A stretch of 64,000 nt of DNA from Hygrophila difformis. Taxonomy: Eukaryota > Streptophyta > Magnoliopsida > Lamiales > Acanthaceae. The notes beneath the pieces are model-generated. The model saw only the letters and a list, made by a program, of their open reading frames with translations. It searched no databases and was not told the DNA's origin. Positions 12,197 to 21,910 of the stretch are shown one piece after another; the first letter of the stretch is position 1, and every line of letters starts with the position of its first letter. Location: contig JAOANR010000001.1 of assembly GCA_030278955.1 (NCBI GenBank), positions 21,927,468 to 21,991,467 on the forward strand. Direction: 5' to 3'. The translations under genes and the position numbers were made by a program.

Positions 12197-14119
12197 ATGT
12201 ATAATCCTCCAAATCTCCCTAAGAAATCGGGTTATAGGTATATACCGATGCCCGAGGGGAGATTGGGGATTTATGATCCACAGTCACCGGATAGCGTTCC
12301 TACTCCTATTCCTGATGAGCATGTTTTTGAAAATCGCAGACTCCGCACTAAAAATTCGACACAGATGGATCAGCCCCAAGGATCAGGAGGTGCCTCTAAG
12401 TCCAAGGGACCTCTCTCCTATTTTAGGAGGAGTAAGTCCAAGAGCGGTGCTTCTTCTAGACACACTACAGTGCCCGCTGATGACCATCAGGAGGTCAATC
12501 AGCCTGATCAGACTGACCAGCCCGATCAGCCTCAGCCTGAGGCATCAGACCATTCACAGGCCCCCACTAGAGCCTCTCGGGGGAAGGCACCCGCTACTAC
12601 TTCTACTTCCTCTCGACCTAGGAGGGGGAGATCTGCAGCATTAGTTATACAGGAGCCTGTCCCTGAGGCTCTAGGAGGAGAGGAAGATGAGGAGGAAGTT
12701 GATCAGGAGGAGCAGGAGGATAGGGGAGGACCGAAAAAGCAGGATCCGAGAACCTATGTCCCCGAGTTGCGTTATGTCAGTCCGGGCATATTTGATGCCA
12801 CTGTGTTTAGGAGTGCTAGAGCCTATGAATTGTACAAGAGGTTCCACAAGAAGAGGATCATTGCCGATAGAGGATTTTCAGACAGAGATCTACAGCACCC
12901 CCTACTCCGTGATGCTATCAGATCCAGAGGTTGGGAGAGATTTGTTAGACATCCAGCCGGGACATATTCATGGGAGTTGACTAGACTGTTTCTAGCCAAC
13001 GCTGAGGAGGAGGATTCTTGGATTTTCGGGGTTAGAGTACCCATCACTCCTCAGCACATCAACCAGTTTTTCGGAGTAGTGGACGTGCCTTACGGCAGGG
13101 ATTTTTGGGAGCCAGTTATGAGGGCTGATGATAGGGAGGAGATCAAGAAGCTGGTCTTGATGTCTATGTTTGAGGGTCAGGAGGATGTCCTCACTTATGA
13201 TGACGATGACATGAGTAGGTTACATGGGCCTGATATGGATGCACCCATGTATCAGCTGCTCATGTTCTACAGATCTAGACTGAGTCCTTCGACTCACACC
13301 TCTGGACCTACTGCTGTGGATATGTACGTCCCATATTGCATCAAGGTGGGGAGCCCGGTTAACATGGGAGAGCTTATTGCATTGGAGTTGAGACAGACAC
13401 CAGGGGTGTCTAAGAGATCTGCTCTCATGTTTCCCAGCTTGATATGGCAGCTGTGTGCACAGGCAGGGGTGGATATGGGGCAGTTTGACAGAGACTGGAG
13501 GATGAGGCCCCCTATTCCCTTTGGGAAGAGAAACTTCAAGCTGCCTGGGATTAGATGCAAGCCCATGATACTACCGAGGGAGTTACCCAGGCAGTCACCG
13601 CCACCTGCACCTTCACATGCTAGCCAGGAGCATTCTGAGGCTCCTTCACAGTCCACCCGGGGTACACGAGGTGGTAGAGGTCGAGGTAGAGGACGTGGCA
13701 GAGCTCAGCCACAGCAGTCACAGCAGTCACATCAGCAGTATCCGGGAGAGCCGGATTGGGCCAGGGCATTGAGGCTTGATCAGCAGACGATGATGACCAA
13801 CCAGCAAAACTGGATGAACACTATGGATGAACGAATGAGGTTGGTAGCTCAGAGACAAAACTTCTTGAGCGATCAGATTGAAAAGAATGCCCGAGCCCAA
13901 GCGTATCATGCAGCCAGACTTGAGTATTTTATGTCCCAGAGCTTAGGACAGCGGTATGTCGCTCCTCAGACACCTTCTGAGGACGATGATGATGAGGACT
14001 ACGTGGGGTCTGGAGATGGTAGCGATGGTAGCGATGAGGATGCTGAGGATGCTGATGCTGGAGATGGGTCTGAAGAAGTGGGTGACAACGATGATGATGA
14101 TTCTGAGGACTCCGACTGA
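12197..14119 (+). CDS. ORF A: PF20167-type (putative plant transposon protein) ORF of D
   Basis: 640 residues, starting at an ATG just after the probable leader intron. N-terminal 190 residues are low complexity (Ser, Pro/Gln/Asp repeats, acidic EEDEEE). The folded core (about 200-450) has I-I-A-D-R-G-F, R-G-W-E-R-F, Y-S-W-E-L-T-R-L-F-L-A-N and a P-S-T-H-T-S segment, the pattern I associate with PF20167 proteins found in retroelements. An RG-rich stretch (RGGRGRGRGRGR, about residue 495) could bind RNA. A coiled-coil-like Gln/Met/Arg segment and a very acidic Asp/Glu/Ser tail end the protein. No signal peptide or membrane segment is seen, so it does not look like an Env. It sits where Athila elements usually carry their env-like ORF. 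Molecular function unknown. Confidence 0.82.
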   Translation: MYNPPNLPKKSGYRYIPMPEGRLGIYDPQSPDSVPTPIPDEHVFENRRLRTKNSTQMDQPQGSGGASKSKGPLSYFRRSKSKSGASSRHTTVPADDHQEVNQPDQTDQPDQPQPEASDHSQAPTRASRGKAPATTSTSSRPRRGRSAALVIQEPVPEALGGEEDEEEVDQEEQEDRGGPKKQDPRTYVPELRYVSPGIFDATVFRSARAYELYKRFHKKRIIADRGFSDRDLQHPLLRDAIRSRGWERFVRHPAGTYSWELTRLFLANAEEEDSWIFGVRVPITPQHINQFFGVVDVPYGRDFWEPVMRADDREEIKKLVLMSMFEGQEDVLTYDDDDMSRLHGPDMDAPMYQLLMFYRSRLSPSTHTSGPTAVDMYVPYCIKVGSPVNMGELIALELRQTPGVSKRSALMFPSLIWQLCAQAGVDMGQFDRDWRMRPPIPFGKRNFKLPGIRCKPMILPRELPRQSPPPAPSHASQEHSEAPSQSTRGTRGGRGRGRGRGRAQPQQSQQSHQQYPGEPDWARALRLDQQTMMTNQQNWMNTMDERMRLVAQRQNFLSDQIEKNARAQAYHAARLEYFMSQSLGQRYVAPQTPSEDDDDEDYVGSGDGSDGSDEDAEDADAGDGSEEVGDNDDDDSEDSD

Positions 14120-15192
14120 CTGAGAGAGATGAGCGATAGATAGGCTTATGATTATTATAGATGACATGTATTGATAGGCCTATGTATTCGACTCTATTGT
14201 GCTTCTGAGTTTATTTTGCTACATTTCAGTATTTACATTTGGGTTGTAATTGTCCTAACTCTATTTTATTTTAGTACTTTTGCTATTTTAGACTTGTTAT
14301 TTTTATTATCCATGTTCCTGTAATTTTATAGAGTAGTAGATGGAGTTTAAATGAATTTTAAGGTTTTTAGTTGCTTTTTAATTCAATAAAGTAGCTCTTA
14401 CCAATAACATGTTTAATTGAGTGTTTTGAACTGGGTAAAAGATCAATGAAGTTTATTTGAACTAGATTGAGGTGTAAATGAAGTGAAATTGGTATTGTTG
14501 AGTGATTTGGAGATTTTGGACATCATGGGGAAGAACTTAGGAAAAACACATTCTGCTCGATTTGACACAGAATGCGCCATTTAGGCATGGTGGCGCCTAA
14601 AAACACCCTTAAGCGCCATTTTATGCGCCAAAAGACTTAGAAATTTTTCTAAGTTTTTCCAAAATGCGCCACACAAGCTTGGTGGCGCATAAATATGCCT
14701 TTCTGCGCCACTTTTTGCGCCATTGAATTAGAGTTTTTCCAAGTTGGCTTCAGAATGCGCCACTCCTTCTATGTGGCGCATAAAACTTCCTCCCAGCGCC
14801 AATTTTTGCGCCATTTTAATTTTTAAAATTTATATTATTTTTAAAATGCGCCAGTTGTGCTTGTTGGCGCCTGAAAGTGACCTTATGCGCCACTTTTTGC
14901 GCCATCGACGCAAATCTGTCAAAAATTCGCGAATCCAGGAAATCCAAATCATATCTATTCGATTTTTGGGATCCTAAACAGCATTATACTCACTCTAAAT
15001 CATATGTTTAGTGTATATTTGGATCTAGATTAAATCAATCCCGCCATATCTCAACAAAATCAAGATTTCACCTCTTTAAAAAGAGGCATGACCGATCGGT
15101 CACAATCTCAACCTCAATTCTGTCAATTTTTCTCTTCTTCCAGTTTAATTAGCTTTCCAATCCCAATCCTTTCTTCCTGAAATTCTGCCACC
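14120..15192 (+). other. D: region between ORF A and ORF B
   Basis: 14120-14570 is AT-rich 3' untranslated-like sequence (AATAAA at about 14384). The third GCGCC array (14571-14906) follows, then about 290 bp with a TTTAAA core (about 15076) and a pyrimidine-rich leader (15120-15185) just before the ORF B start. The arrangement again looks like array, promoter, ORF. Confidence 0.5.
14571..14906. repeat. GCGCC array, four units, upstream of ORF B
   Basis: First GCGCC of each unit at about 14574, 14666, 14757 and 14849 (spacing 91-92 bp). Units follow the same motif order as the other arrays. One exact E2F-like TTTGGCGC occurs on the minus strand at about 14624. Confidence 0.87.
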
Positions 15193-16647
15193 ATGAGACC
15201 AAAGAGAAAGAATAACCCAAGAAACAAGGGTGGAAAGAAATTGAAAACCACAGAGCCTGCCCCATCACAGACACCAGAAATTAATGAGCCCATTCTGGAG
15301 CCGGCTGCTGTGGGAGCTGAAGATGAATTTGTAAACAATCTGGTAGCTCCCGACTCGTATAATGGTAATGATACCTCCTTCAATTCTGCTCAACCAACGG
15401 AGGATGATCCACAGCAAGAAGATGTCGATGAATCCCCGGAGGAAATTTCACCAGAAATTCCTCGTGAATCTAAAACCAAGAGGAAGAGTCACAATAGAAA
15501 GAACGATACTACTCCTCTGGAGGAATTAACAGGAGATGTTTTCAATCCGGCCATTTTCATCAATCAAACTGCGTATTCCTATTATCAGAATATGGCGGAT
15601 AGATGGATTTTTGCAGACAAAGGGTTTACTGAAGCTGACATGGAGAGATTCTCGGTTCATGATGCTCTCATGAGTCGAGGATGGATGAAATTTGCTGCGC
15701 ATCCGGAAGGAGTTTATTCTTGGGAGCTTACCAGACAGTTTCTGTGCAATGCTCAGTATGATCACTACACTTCATGGATTAGAGGAGTGCCTGTGCCATA
15801 TGGTCCTGCAGTGATCAATGAACTTTATGGTACTGTGGATGTTTCTTGCCCAGCTACGAAGAAGATGCACTTCCATGATCCTGTTTATGATGAGGAAGGA
15901 GGACCCGAATTGGAGAAAAGAATTTTGAAAGAGATGTTTGAAACTCAAAAGAGGGTGGCCTACATTGGAGAGAAGAAAGCGAATGTTGTAGCTACTTTAA
16001 TGGCTGCACCGCTCTATCAGATCTACCTGCTCTACAAGCATAAGGTATTTCCTACTTCACACACTTCACAACCAAATGCAGAGGATCTTTATTTTGTGTA
16101 TTGTGTGAAGAACGGGCTACCTATTGATATTGGAGAGCTGATAGCATATGAGCTGGACAAAATGGCGTCTGACACTGCTCGGATTGTGCTGGGATTTCCC
16201 GCACTGATTTGGACACTTTGTGAAAGAGCTGGAGTGAATATGGCTGCCTATGCTCATGATGTGAAGCCAAAGCCCCCTATCTCTTTCAAGAATTTCTATC
16301 ACAAGCCTGGAGTAAGATGTGCAGAGCTTGGCTACCCTACCACATCCCGTGGGACACCCACTTGTCATCCTGATAGACCTAGTACATCTGGTACTAAGGT
16401 AGAGCCTGCAGAGATCGCAATCAATAGGATGACCTATGAGATTCATCAGCTTAGAGAGGAGATGAAGAGGAAGGAAGATAGTACACGAGCACAAATTTCA
16501 CAACTTTCTAATAGGCTTGAATTTTTCATGACTGAGAGTTTAGGTGATCGCTATATTCCTCCTACTACTAGTTCGAGCTCTACAGAGGATGATGATGTTC
16601 CTAGGGAAGATGAAGTAGGTGATTCGGATGGATCCTTAGAAATCTAG
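15193..16647 (+). CDS. ORF B: second PF20167-type ORF of D, paralogue of ORF A
   Basis: 484 residues; start in a strong context (GCCACCATGAG). N-terminal 115 residues are basic then acidic low complexity. Core (about 120-385): W-I-F-A-D-K-G-F, R-G-W-M-K-F, Y-S-W-E-L-T-R-Q-F-L-C-N, R-G-V-P-V-P-Y, F-P-T-S-H-T-S and I-G-E-L-I-A-Y-E-L, each aligned with the matching segment of ORF A. The C-terminus has a charged coiled-coil (about 405-440), then L-E-F-F-M-T-E-S-L-G, again as in ORF A, and an acidic tail. It lacks the RG-rich stretch. The homology along the whole length shows an old duplication inside the element lineage. No membrane segment. Function unknown. Confidence 0.82.
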   Translation: MRPKRKNNPRNKGGKKLKTTEPAPSQTPEINEPILEPAAVGAEDEFVNNLVAPDSYNGNDTSFNSAQPTEDDPQQEDVDESPEEISPEIPRESKTKRKSHNRKNDTTPLEELTGDVFNPAIFINQTAYSYYQNMADRWIFADKGFTEADMERFSVHDALMSRGWMKFAAHPEGVYSWELTRQFLCNAQYDHYTSWIRGVPVPYGPAVINELYGTVDVSCPATKKMHFHDPVYDEEGGPELEKRILKEMFETQKRVAYIGEKKANVVATLMAAPLYQIYLLYKHKVFPTSHTSQPNAEDLYFVYCVKNGLPIDIGELIAYELDKMASDTARIVLGFPALIWTLCERAGVNMAAYAHDVKPKPPISFKNFYHKPGVRCAELGYPTTSRGTPTCHPDRPSTSGTKVEPAEIAINRMTYEIHQLREEMKRKEDSTRAQISQLSNRLEFFMTESLGDRYIPPTTSSSSTEDDDVPREDEVGDSDGSLEI

Positions 16648-18080
16648 ATTCTTGATTAGATAGGATTGCTCCCTTTTTGGTTTAAGTTGTAATAGTTAGA
16701 ATTATTTTGGTGCTATTTTGCTTATTTAATTAGCTTCTTTATGTAATAGTTGCTAGAATTTGTGGTATTTTGTTTTTGGTAAATTTATGAAATTTGATAT
16801 TTTAATTAAATCTGTCCATAATTATTTAATTGATAAAATGTGCCTACAAAATAAATGAAAATCTGAAATTTAATAATAAAATCTGAATTTAAATAAATTA
16901 TGGATGAGGTTTAATTATTTCAACTTATAATTTGCCATAAGTTCTAACAATTATCTTTTGTATAAGTGAATACCATATAAATATATAAAGAAGCAGGATA
17001 TGCCAAGGAGAAGCAAAAAGGGAACATCCATGTTGGTAAAAAGAAATTCTAGGGATCTACATACTCCAGGTGTGATCTTTTCATGTTTTACATTATTAAT
17101 TTGCATGAAGTATGTTGGTAAGAGCTTAATTAGTTTATTTTAATTTCTATTATGTTTGGAATAAAGTAGTACATGCATGATTAGGATGCTTTGATTATGT
17201 TTAATTTAAATTGTGTTTTCCCAGAGGTGCTATTATTTAGAGATTATCACATCAATGCCAATCTGGAGAAAATCCAAATAAGTCTAAATGTTCTGCTCTA
17301 ATCCGATTTTACAATTTAATGAGTGTTAGGTTTCTCAGTTTAAAGTTCTAGACTATGTCAAATTGATATGCAAGTTGTTTGGGCTATTGATGACAATTCT
17401 ATTTGCCTTGCAGAAAGCTTTTTGATTAATTAGACTAGTTATTTAAAATGTGGAGAGTTATCGTTATTTATAAACAAATATGCTCGTTCTAAGTCTTTTT
17501 AAATGCTTAATTAAAATAAAGTCAGAGTAAGAGCCCTGTATTGAAAAATAAAACAAAACAAGTTATCTTGCAAGAAGAAAAAGAAAAGAAAATTAAAGAA
17601 TGCAAGATTAAAAAAAAAGAAAAAAAAAAGAAAAACAGGGTGATTAAAATAAATTTTCATAAACTCTTGACTGGATGACTGGCACATATTCGGTGACACG
17701 AGTAGCTTTTGGAATTCAACCGTCTACAACTCAGCCAAAGTGTCTAGAATATAGTGAAACCTAGCCATAGATTGAGCATATTTAAAGACTGGAAAAGAAA
17801 AGCATATTTACATTATTCACTTTCCCATTTTGAGTGCTAGGTATAATTAATCTGTTTTCTGTATTGTAAATGCTTTGGATATCTGGTTCTAATAGCTGAT
17901 GCATACCAATTTGCCTAGTTCTAGTACATTAAACTTTGAACCCTCTTATCTCATTTTATTGTTGAAATCTATGATTTGGCAGAACTATAAAGACTTTATC
18001 TTCATTATCTTGATTGGCAAGTTGATGTGCTAATTGATCTCATTGCTCAAGGGACGAGCAATATTTAAGTGTGAGGATGT
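16648..18080 (+). other. D: 3' non-coding region and polypurine tract
   Basis: No gene. A purine-only-rich tract occupies about 17560-17640. The last ~30 bases before the 3' LTR (GGGACGAGCAA, then TTTAAGTGTGAGGATGT ending at 18080) match the polypurine-tract region of Athila/Tat elements. Confidence 0.7.
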
Positions 18081-20319
18081 TGATGCACCCTGAGAAACCA
18101 CATTTAAATAAGCTTAAATTATGATAAAAAGAACCTAAATTGCATGTATGTGATCCTATTTTACTGCTTTTTAGTGTACATTTCATGTGATATGTAAATA
18201 TTAATAAGACTGATTAAATTGAGCTTATTTGAGCTCAATTTACCTTGTTTTATGCTTTGTAATAAGACTTTGGCAATTCTAAGACATTGCAATGATGTTT
18301 CAGGCATTAAAAATGAAGAAAGAAGATGTTCGGAGGTCAAAGGATGCAAAATTCGGAATTTTCAACACTGGAAGGCTCCAGAATGCGCCACATCAGCATA
18401 GCGGCGCATAAAAATGCTCTCCAGCGCCATTTTATGCGCCACTTCAACACTTGGAGAAATTTCGGATGGAAAAGCTTCAGGATGCGCCATTCCTCCTTGG
18501 TGGCGCCTAAAACCACCTTTATGCGCCACTTTTTGCGCCGATTGTCAAATTTGAGAAAATTGTCAGAATGCGCCAGTGCTTCTTGGCGGCGCATAAAATG
18601 CCCCTCCAGCGCCACTTTTTGCGCCATTGTGGAAAATTCGGAAAATCAGCGTATGCGCCAGTTCTACTTGGTGGCGCCTAAAACACTCTCCGAGCGCCAT
18701 TTTATGCGCCGACGTCGCGGTTGAGCAGTTTCTTAACCGCCCGAACTCGGTTTTAAACACCGTTTTTCTTCATTTTTCGAGATCAGACAGAACCAGACTA
18801 ATATTCATCGAAAGAAACACTCTGTAAACATCATTCTAATGGGAGAAGAAGGCCAGAAACACAAAATCATGCCGGAGGAATGCATCAAGGACGCTGTTCT
18901 GGGCGTGTTCTTCCTATTCTAGGTGTTGCCTTTCTTTTTCTTGCATTGTAATGAATTGAAATTGCCTCTAAAAATAATCTGCTATCATGTTTTTAATTTG
19001 TAGACGGATTTCTGTATTGTTCGTGTTAGAAGTGTTCTAGAACGGGAGTTCAGAATCACTTTGAAGTACGAATTTATCTTTTATGGAAGCAATAATATGT
19101 CGATGTTTAATTCTGTAATCTGGATTAATTTGCTTTGATTGTTAGAATGTGGATTAGAATCATGTATTGGCTACCAAAATTTGATCGATTATGAAGGATG
19201 GATGAAAACTTTGAATCTGCAATTTTATCAGTTTAATCTAAGTTGATCGATTAATCTGCCATTATATCAAAATCTGTCTAAATTGGTTTAAGCGCCATTT
19301 TTGCCTAATCTTAGAAGTGAAAATCTCATGTTTAGGTGTGATCTGATTTTTAATCGATTAAGATGGATAAATCTGCTATTCTGCTAAAATCTGTATTAGG
19401 ATTATATGTTAGACATTACTGAATTGATCGATCTTTTATGTTTTATCAAATCTGTGATTTAAATTATTAATCTGCTAAAGTCTGGAATGATCGATTAATC
19501 TTAATTCCCTATTTTTAGTAATCTGGCATTAATTCTAATCTGTCTGCATTTTAATATTATTATTTAAATCCAGTTTACCATGTTTTATTATTATTTTACC
19601 ATAATTATTAGATTATTTACACTGTTTAGCATAATTTGAATGTTAGAATCTAATTTCGTAAATTCTGCTTTGCTAAATCGGGAGATAAAAAGCAGAATTA
19701 ATATTTTAGTACCGGAATTGGGAATAAATTACATTATAAATGGATTCTAGCATGTGCACAATGATTTGGGAAATGAAAAGTGCCTATTAATTGCTATAGG
19801 AAAATTTGTATGCTTGGAAAAGACTCAAATTTAGGCCTAGAATAATGATTGCAAAATGTTAGATAATCTAATCAGCTTCCATAAAATCCGTTTAAGCATA
19901 ATTTGGAATTTTAGTAGATTATTATAATTTTAATCTTTATAAAAATATTTAAATTTAAGAAATTGATTTTTAGAACATTGGGAAATGTCAAATTATTACA
20001 CAATTTCTATTTTATAATAAAGATGGCAATTTTTAAAATATTACAAGCAACTCCCATTAGTATTTTTATCAATTAAAACTTTAATTTGCTTTATTTTAAT
20101 TTAATGTCACTATTTTTAATTTAATCACCATTAGAATTAAACAAATCTTTTTCAAAATATAAAATATATTATTAATGAACTTAAAACAATTAAAATATTC
20201 TCCGGAATGAAATAATATTCTGAAATTCCCTTGGGTTCGACCCGGTATTCACCGGTTTTTATTACTTGATGACAACCATCCGCTTGTGGTAAAATATGAG
20301 TGGTGAAAATCACCCATCA
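18081..20319 (+). repeat. 3' LTR of D
   Basis: Direct repeat of 3146-5384, same length, with one substitution found by eye. Followed by the TSD copy gttag (20320-20324). Confidence 0.95.
18381..18708. repeat. GCGCC array, four units, in 3' LTR of D
   Basis: Identical to 3446-3773 at an offset of 14935 bp. Confidence 0.9.
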
Positions 20320-20324
20320 GTTAG

Positions 20325-20815
20325 TATCGTGCATGGGAGTGTATAATAGAGGTGCTACGACGCTATGCATGTCCTACGACGTTAAACGTGGTGTACGTCG
20401 TAAGGTCTAGCGTCGTAGTGAGAAGAGATGGTTTTGAAAGAGATAGAAGTGCTACGACGCTATACACTAAATTACGACACTATCCTAGTATAGTGTCGTA
20501 GGTGTAGCGTCGTAGGTGGATTTTCTGAAGAGTTAGAAAAAAAAAGGGAAGGTTACGACGTTATGCTCTAAATTACGACGCTATCCTAGGATAGTGTCGT
20601 GGTCATAGCGTCGTAAATGGGGTTTTTATAAAAAAAAATAAGAGTTTTGGGGTCCTACGACCTTAGACAAAAGTTACGACGCTATCAGTGGATAGCGTCG
20701 TAGGTCTAGTGCCGCAGGACAAAATTTTGTTCACATTCTGAAGTAACTACGACGTCAGACTCTGCCCTACGTCGCTATCAGTGGATAGCGTCGTAGGGCG
20801 GTTAGCGTCGTAGCT
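20325..20815. repeat. ACGACGCTA palindrome array of C, part 2
   Basis: Five units, with first motif at about 20356, 20453, 20554, 20656 and 20748 (92-102 bp apart). A unit has motif order forward, forward, inverted, inverted. The central pair forms a strong hairpin, for example TACGACGCTATC / GATAGCGTCGTA with a 4-nt loop at 20671-20703. Confidence 0.88.
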
Positions 20816-21510
20816 AACTCAGTTTGTGTTGTTGGTTGGGTAATGCAATCTTTACGATTGCAAACACTGTTTTCAAGTTCATGGTTCATCAATGCATTAA
20901 GTAATAAAGTAACAGGAAACAGTAAGCCAAAATGTGGAAAAGCATGGCATAATAAGCTAAAACACACACCCATGAACCACAAACCCAAATAAGGGTTTTC
21001 AACCATAAAAGATATGCATAAGAACCAAAAATAAGGAAAGAAAACAGAAAACTCATTTGCAAAAGGAAATAAAATGACCGAATGGTCATTAAACCAAAAA
21101 TAGAGCAAGTAAATCTATGGAATCATTTCCATTTCATGTTTTTGGGACTCTTTGAAGCTTTACTTCCCGTTTTCATAAAATGGTTTGATAATACCCATCA
21201 TTTGGGTATTTCAACCTAAATAAGAGTTTAACAAAACTGAAATAAGATAAAACAGTGGCTATCCTACTGGAGAACCAAAATAACACTAATCTATGCAATA
21301 ATTTAAACTAATCTAAGTGCATGAAAATAAACAATACATAAAAATAAAACTAACTACTCTAACTAACCTACACTATTCTCAAGAACTGTAGCTGCCTTCA
21401 AGTGTGGAATGTATGAAGTGACAAGACTAGGGAGTCAACACCTCTATATATAGGCGAGAAACCCTAGGCCCATGGGCCCCCAAGCCCTTGAATTTGAATT
21501 CTGCAGCTTG
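20816..21510 (-). other. LTR C between its two arrays; likely promoter region
   Basis: AT-rich sequence without a gene. CTATATATAG at 21444-21453 is a good TATA box; with the inferred minus orientation the transcript would start near 21415. Open frames here show no domains. Confidence 0.45.
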
Positions 21511-21780
21511 GTACGACGCTACACATGGCTTCGTCGCTATCTTCATTACGACGCTATGGGTACTGCGTCGTAGTCTTCCATCTCAAATCACTCTTTGTCT
21601 CCAAATGGACAGCTTACGACGCTATACTCCATTACGTCGCTACACTTGAGTACGACGCTATGCTGGCTCAGCGTCATAGTTCTTCCTTCAGAGTCCTGTC
21701 TCCATCTCTGCCTTCGACGCTATGCTCGGCTACGACGCTATACATGCTCAGCGTCGTAGTTGAGTGTAGCGTCGTAATTA
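21511..21780. repeat. Second ACGACGCTA array in C
   Basis: About three longer units with forward ACGACGCTA and inverted CAGCGTCGTAG motifs, more diverged than the array at 20325-20815. Several TCGTCGCTA variants occur. Confidence 0.78.
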
Positions 21781-21910
21781 TCTGAAAAATATCAAATTTT
21801 TGTGGGTTTTCATTTCTTTTCCCATCATTTTGTTTCCTTTTTCTTTTCTTTTCTTTTTCTCATGTTTTTGGATTTTTCTAATATAAATGTTTCTGGCCAT
21901 TATCACAAGG

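Larger units (their letters stand above)
3146..20319 (+). mobile_element. Element D: 17.2-kb non-autonomous Athila-like Ty3 element with two extra ORFs
   Basis: Ends are TGATGCACCC...CACCCATCA, with perfect TSD gttag (3141-3145, 20320-20324). Order: LTR (3146-5384), PBS, gag-protease-integrase with RT and RNase H missing, GCGCC array, ORF A, GCGCC array, ORF B, purine-rich tract, LTR (18081-20319). Athila lineage is supported by the tRNA-Asp type PBS, the CDLGSS protease, the wording of the integrase core and the presence of extra ORFs after integrase. LTR lengths are equal (2239 bp) with one difference by eye (about 4545 C versus 19480 T), which points to very recent insertion. It must have been moved by reverse transcriptase supplied in trans. 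Confidence 0.93.
325..21905 (-). mobile_element. Element C: ~4.4-kb solo LTR, Athila/Tat-like, interrupted by D
   Basis: Begins TGAAACTTTTG and ends GGCCATTATCA, with TSD caagg at 320-324 and 21906-21910. Without D and its TSD copy it is 4402 bp, has no internal domain, PBS or coding region, and is therefore best explained as a solo LTR. Minus orientation is inferred: read on that strand, 790-660 resembles the U5 region of Athila/Tat LTRs (compare 5290-5345 in D), and a TATA-like CTATATATAG lies at 21444-21453. It carries two arrays of ACGACGCTA palindromes. An alternative is an Athila-related LARD without recognisable LTRs. Confidence 0.75.

Noticed and set aside
12197..14119. Envelope protein
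   Set aside because: The position fits an env-like ORF, but there is no signal peptide, hydrophobic fusion segment or membrane anchor in either ORF A or ORF B.
12197..16647. DNA transposase, suggested by the name of PF20167
   Set aside because: No DDE or other catalytic pattern is visible and both ORFs lie inside an LTR element; the family name comes from its repeat association.
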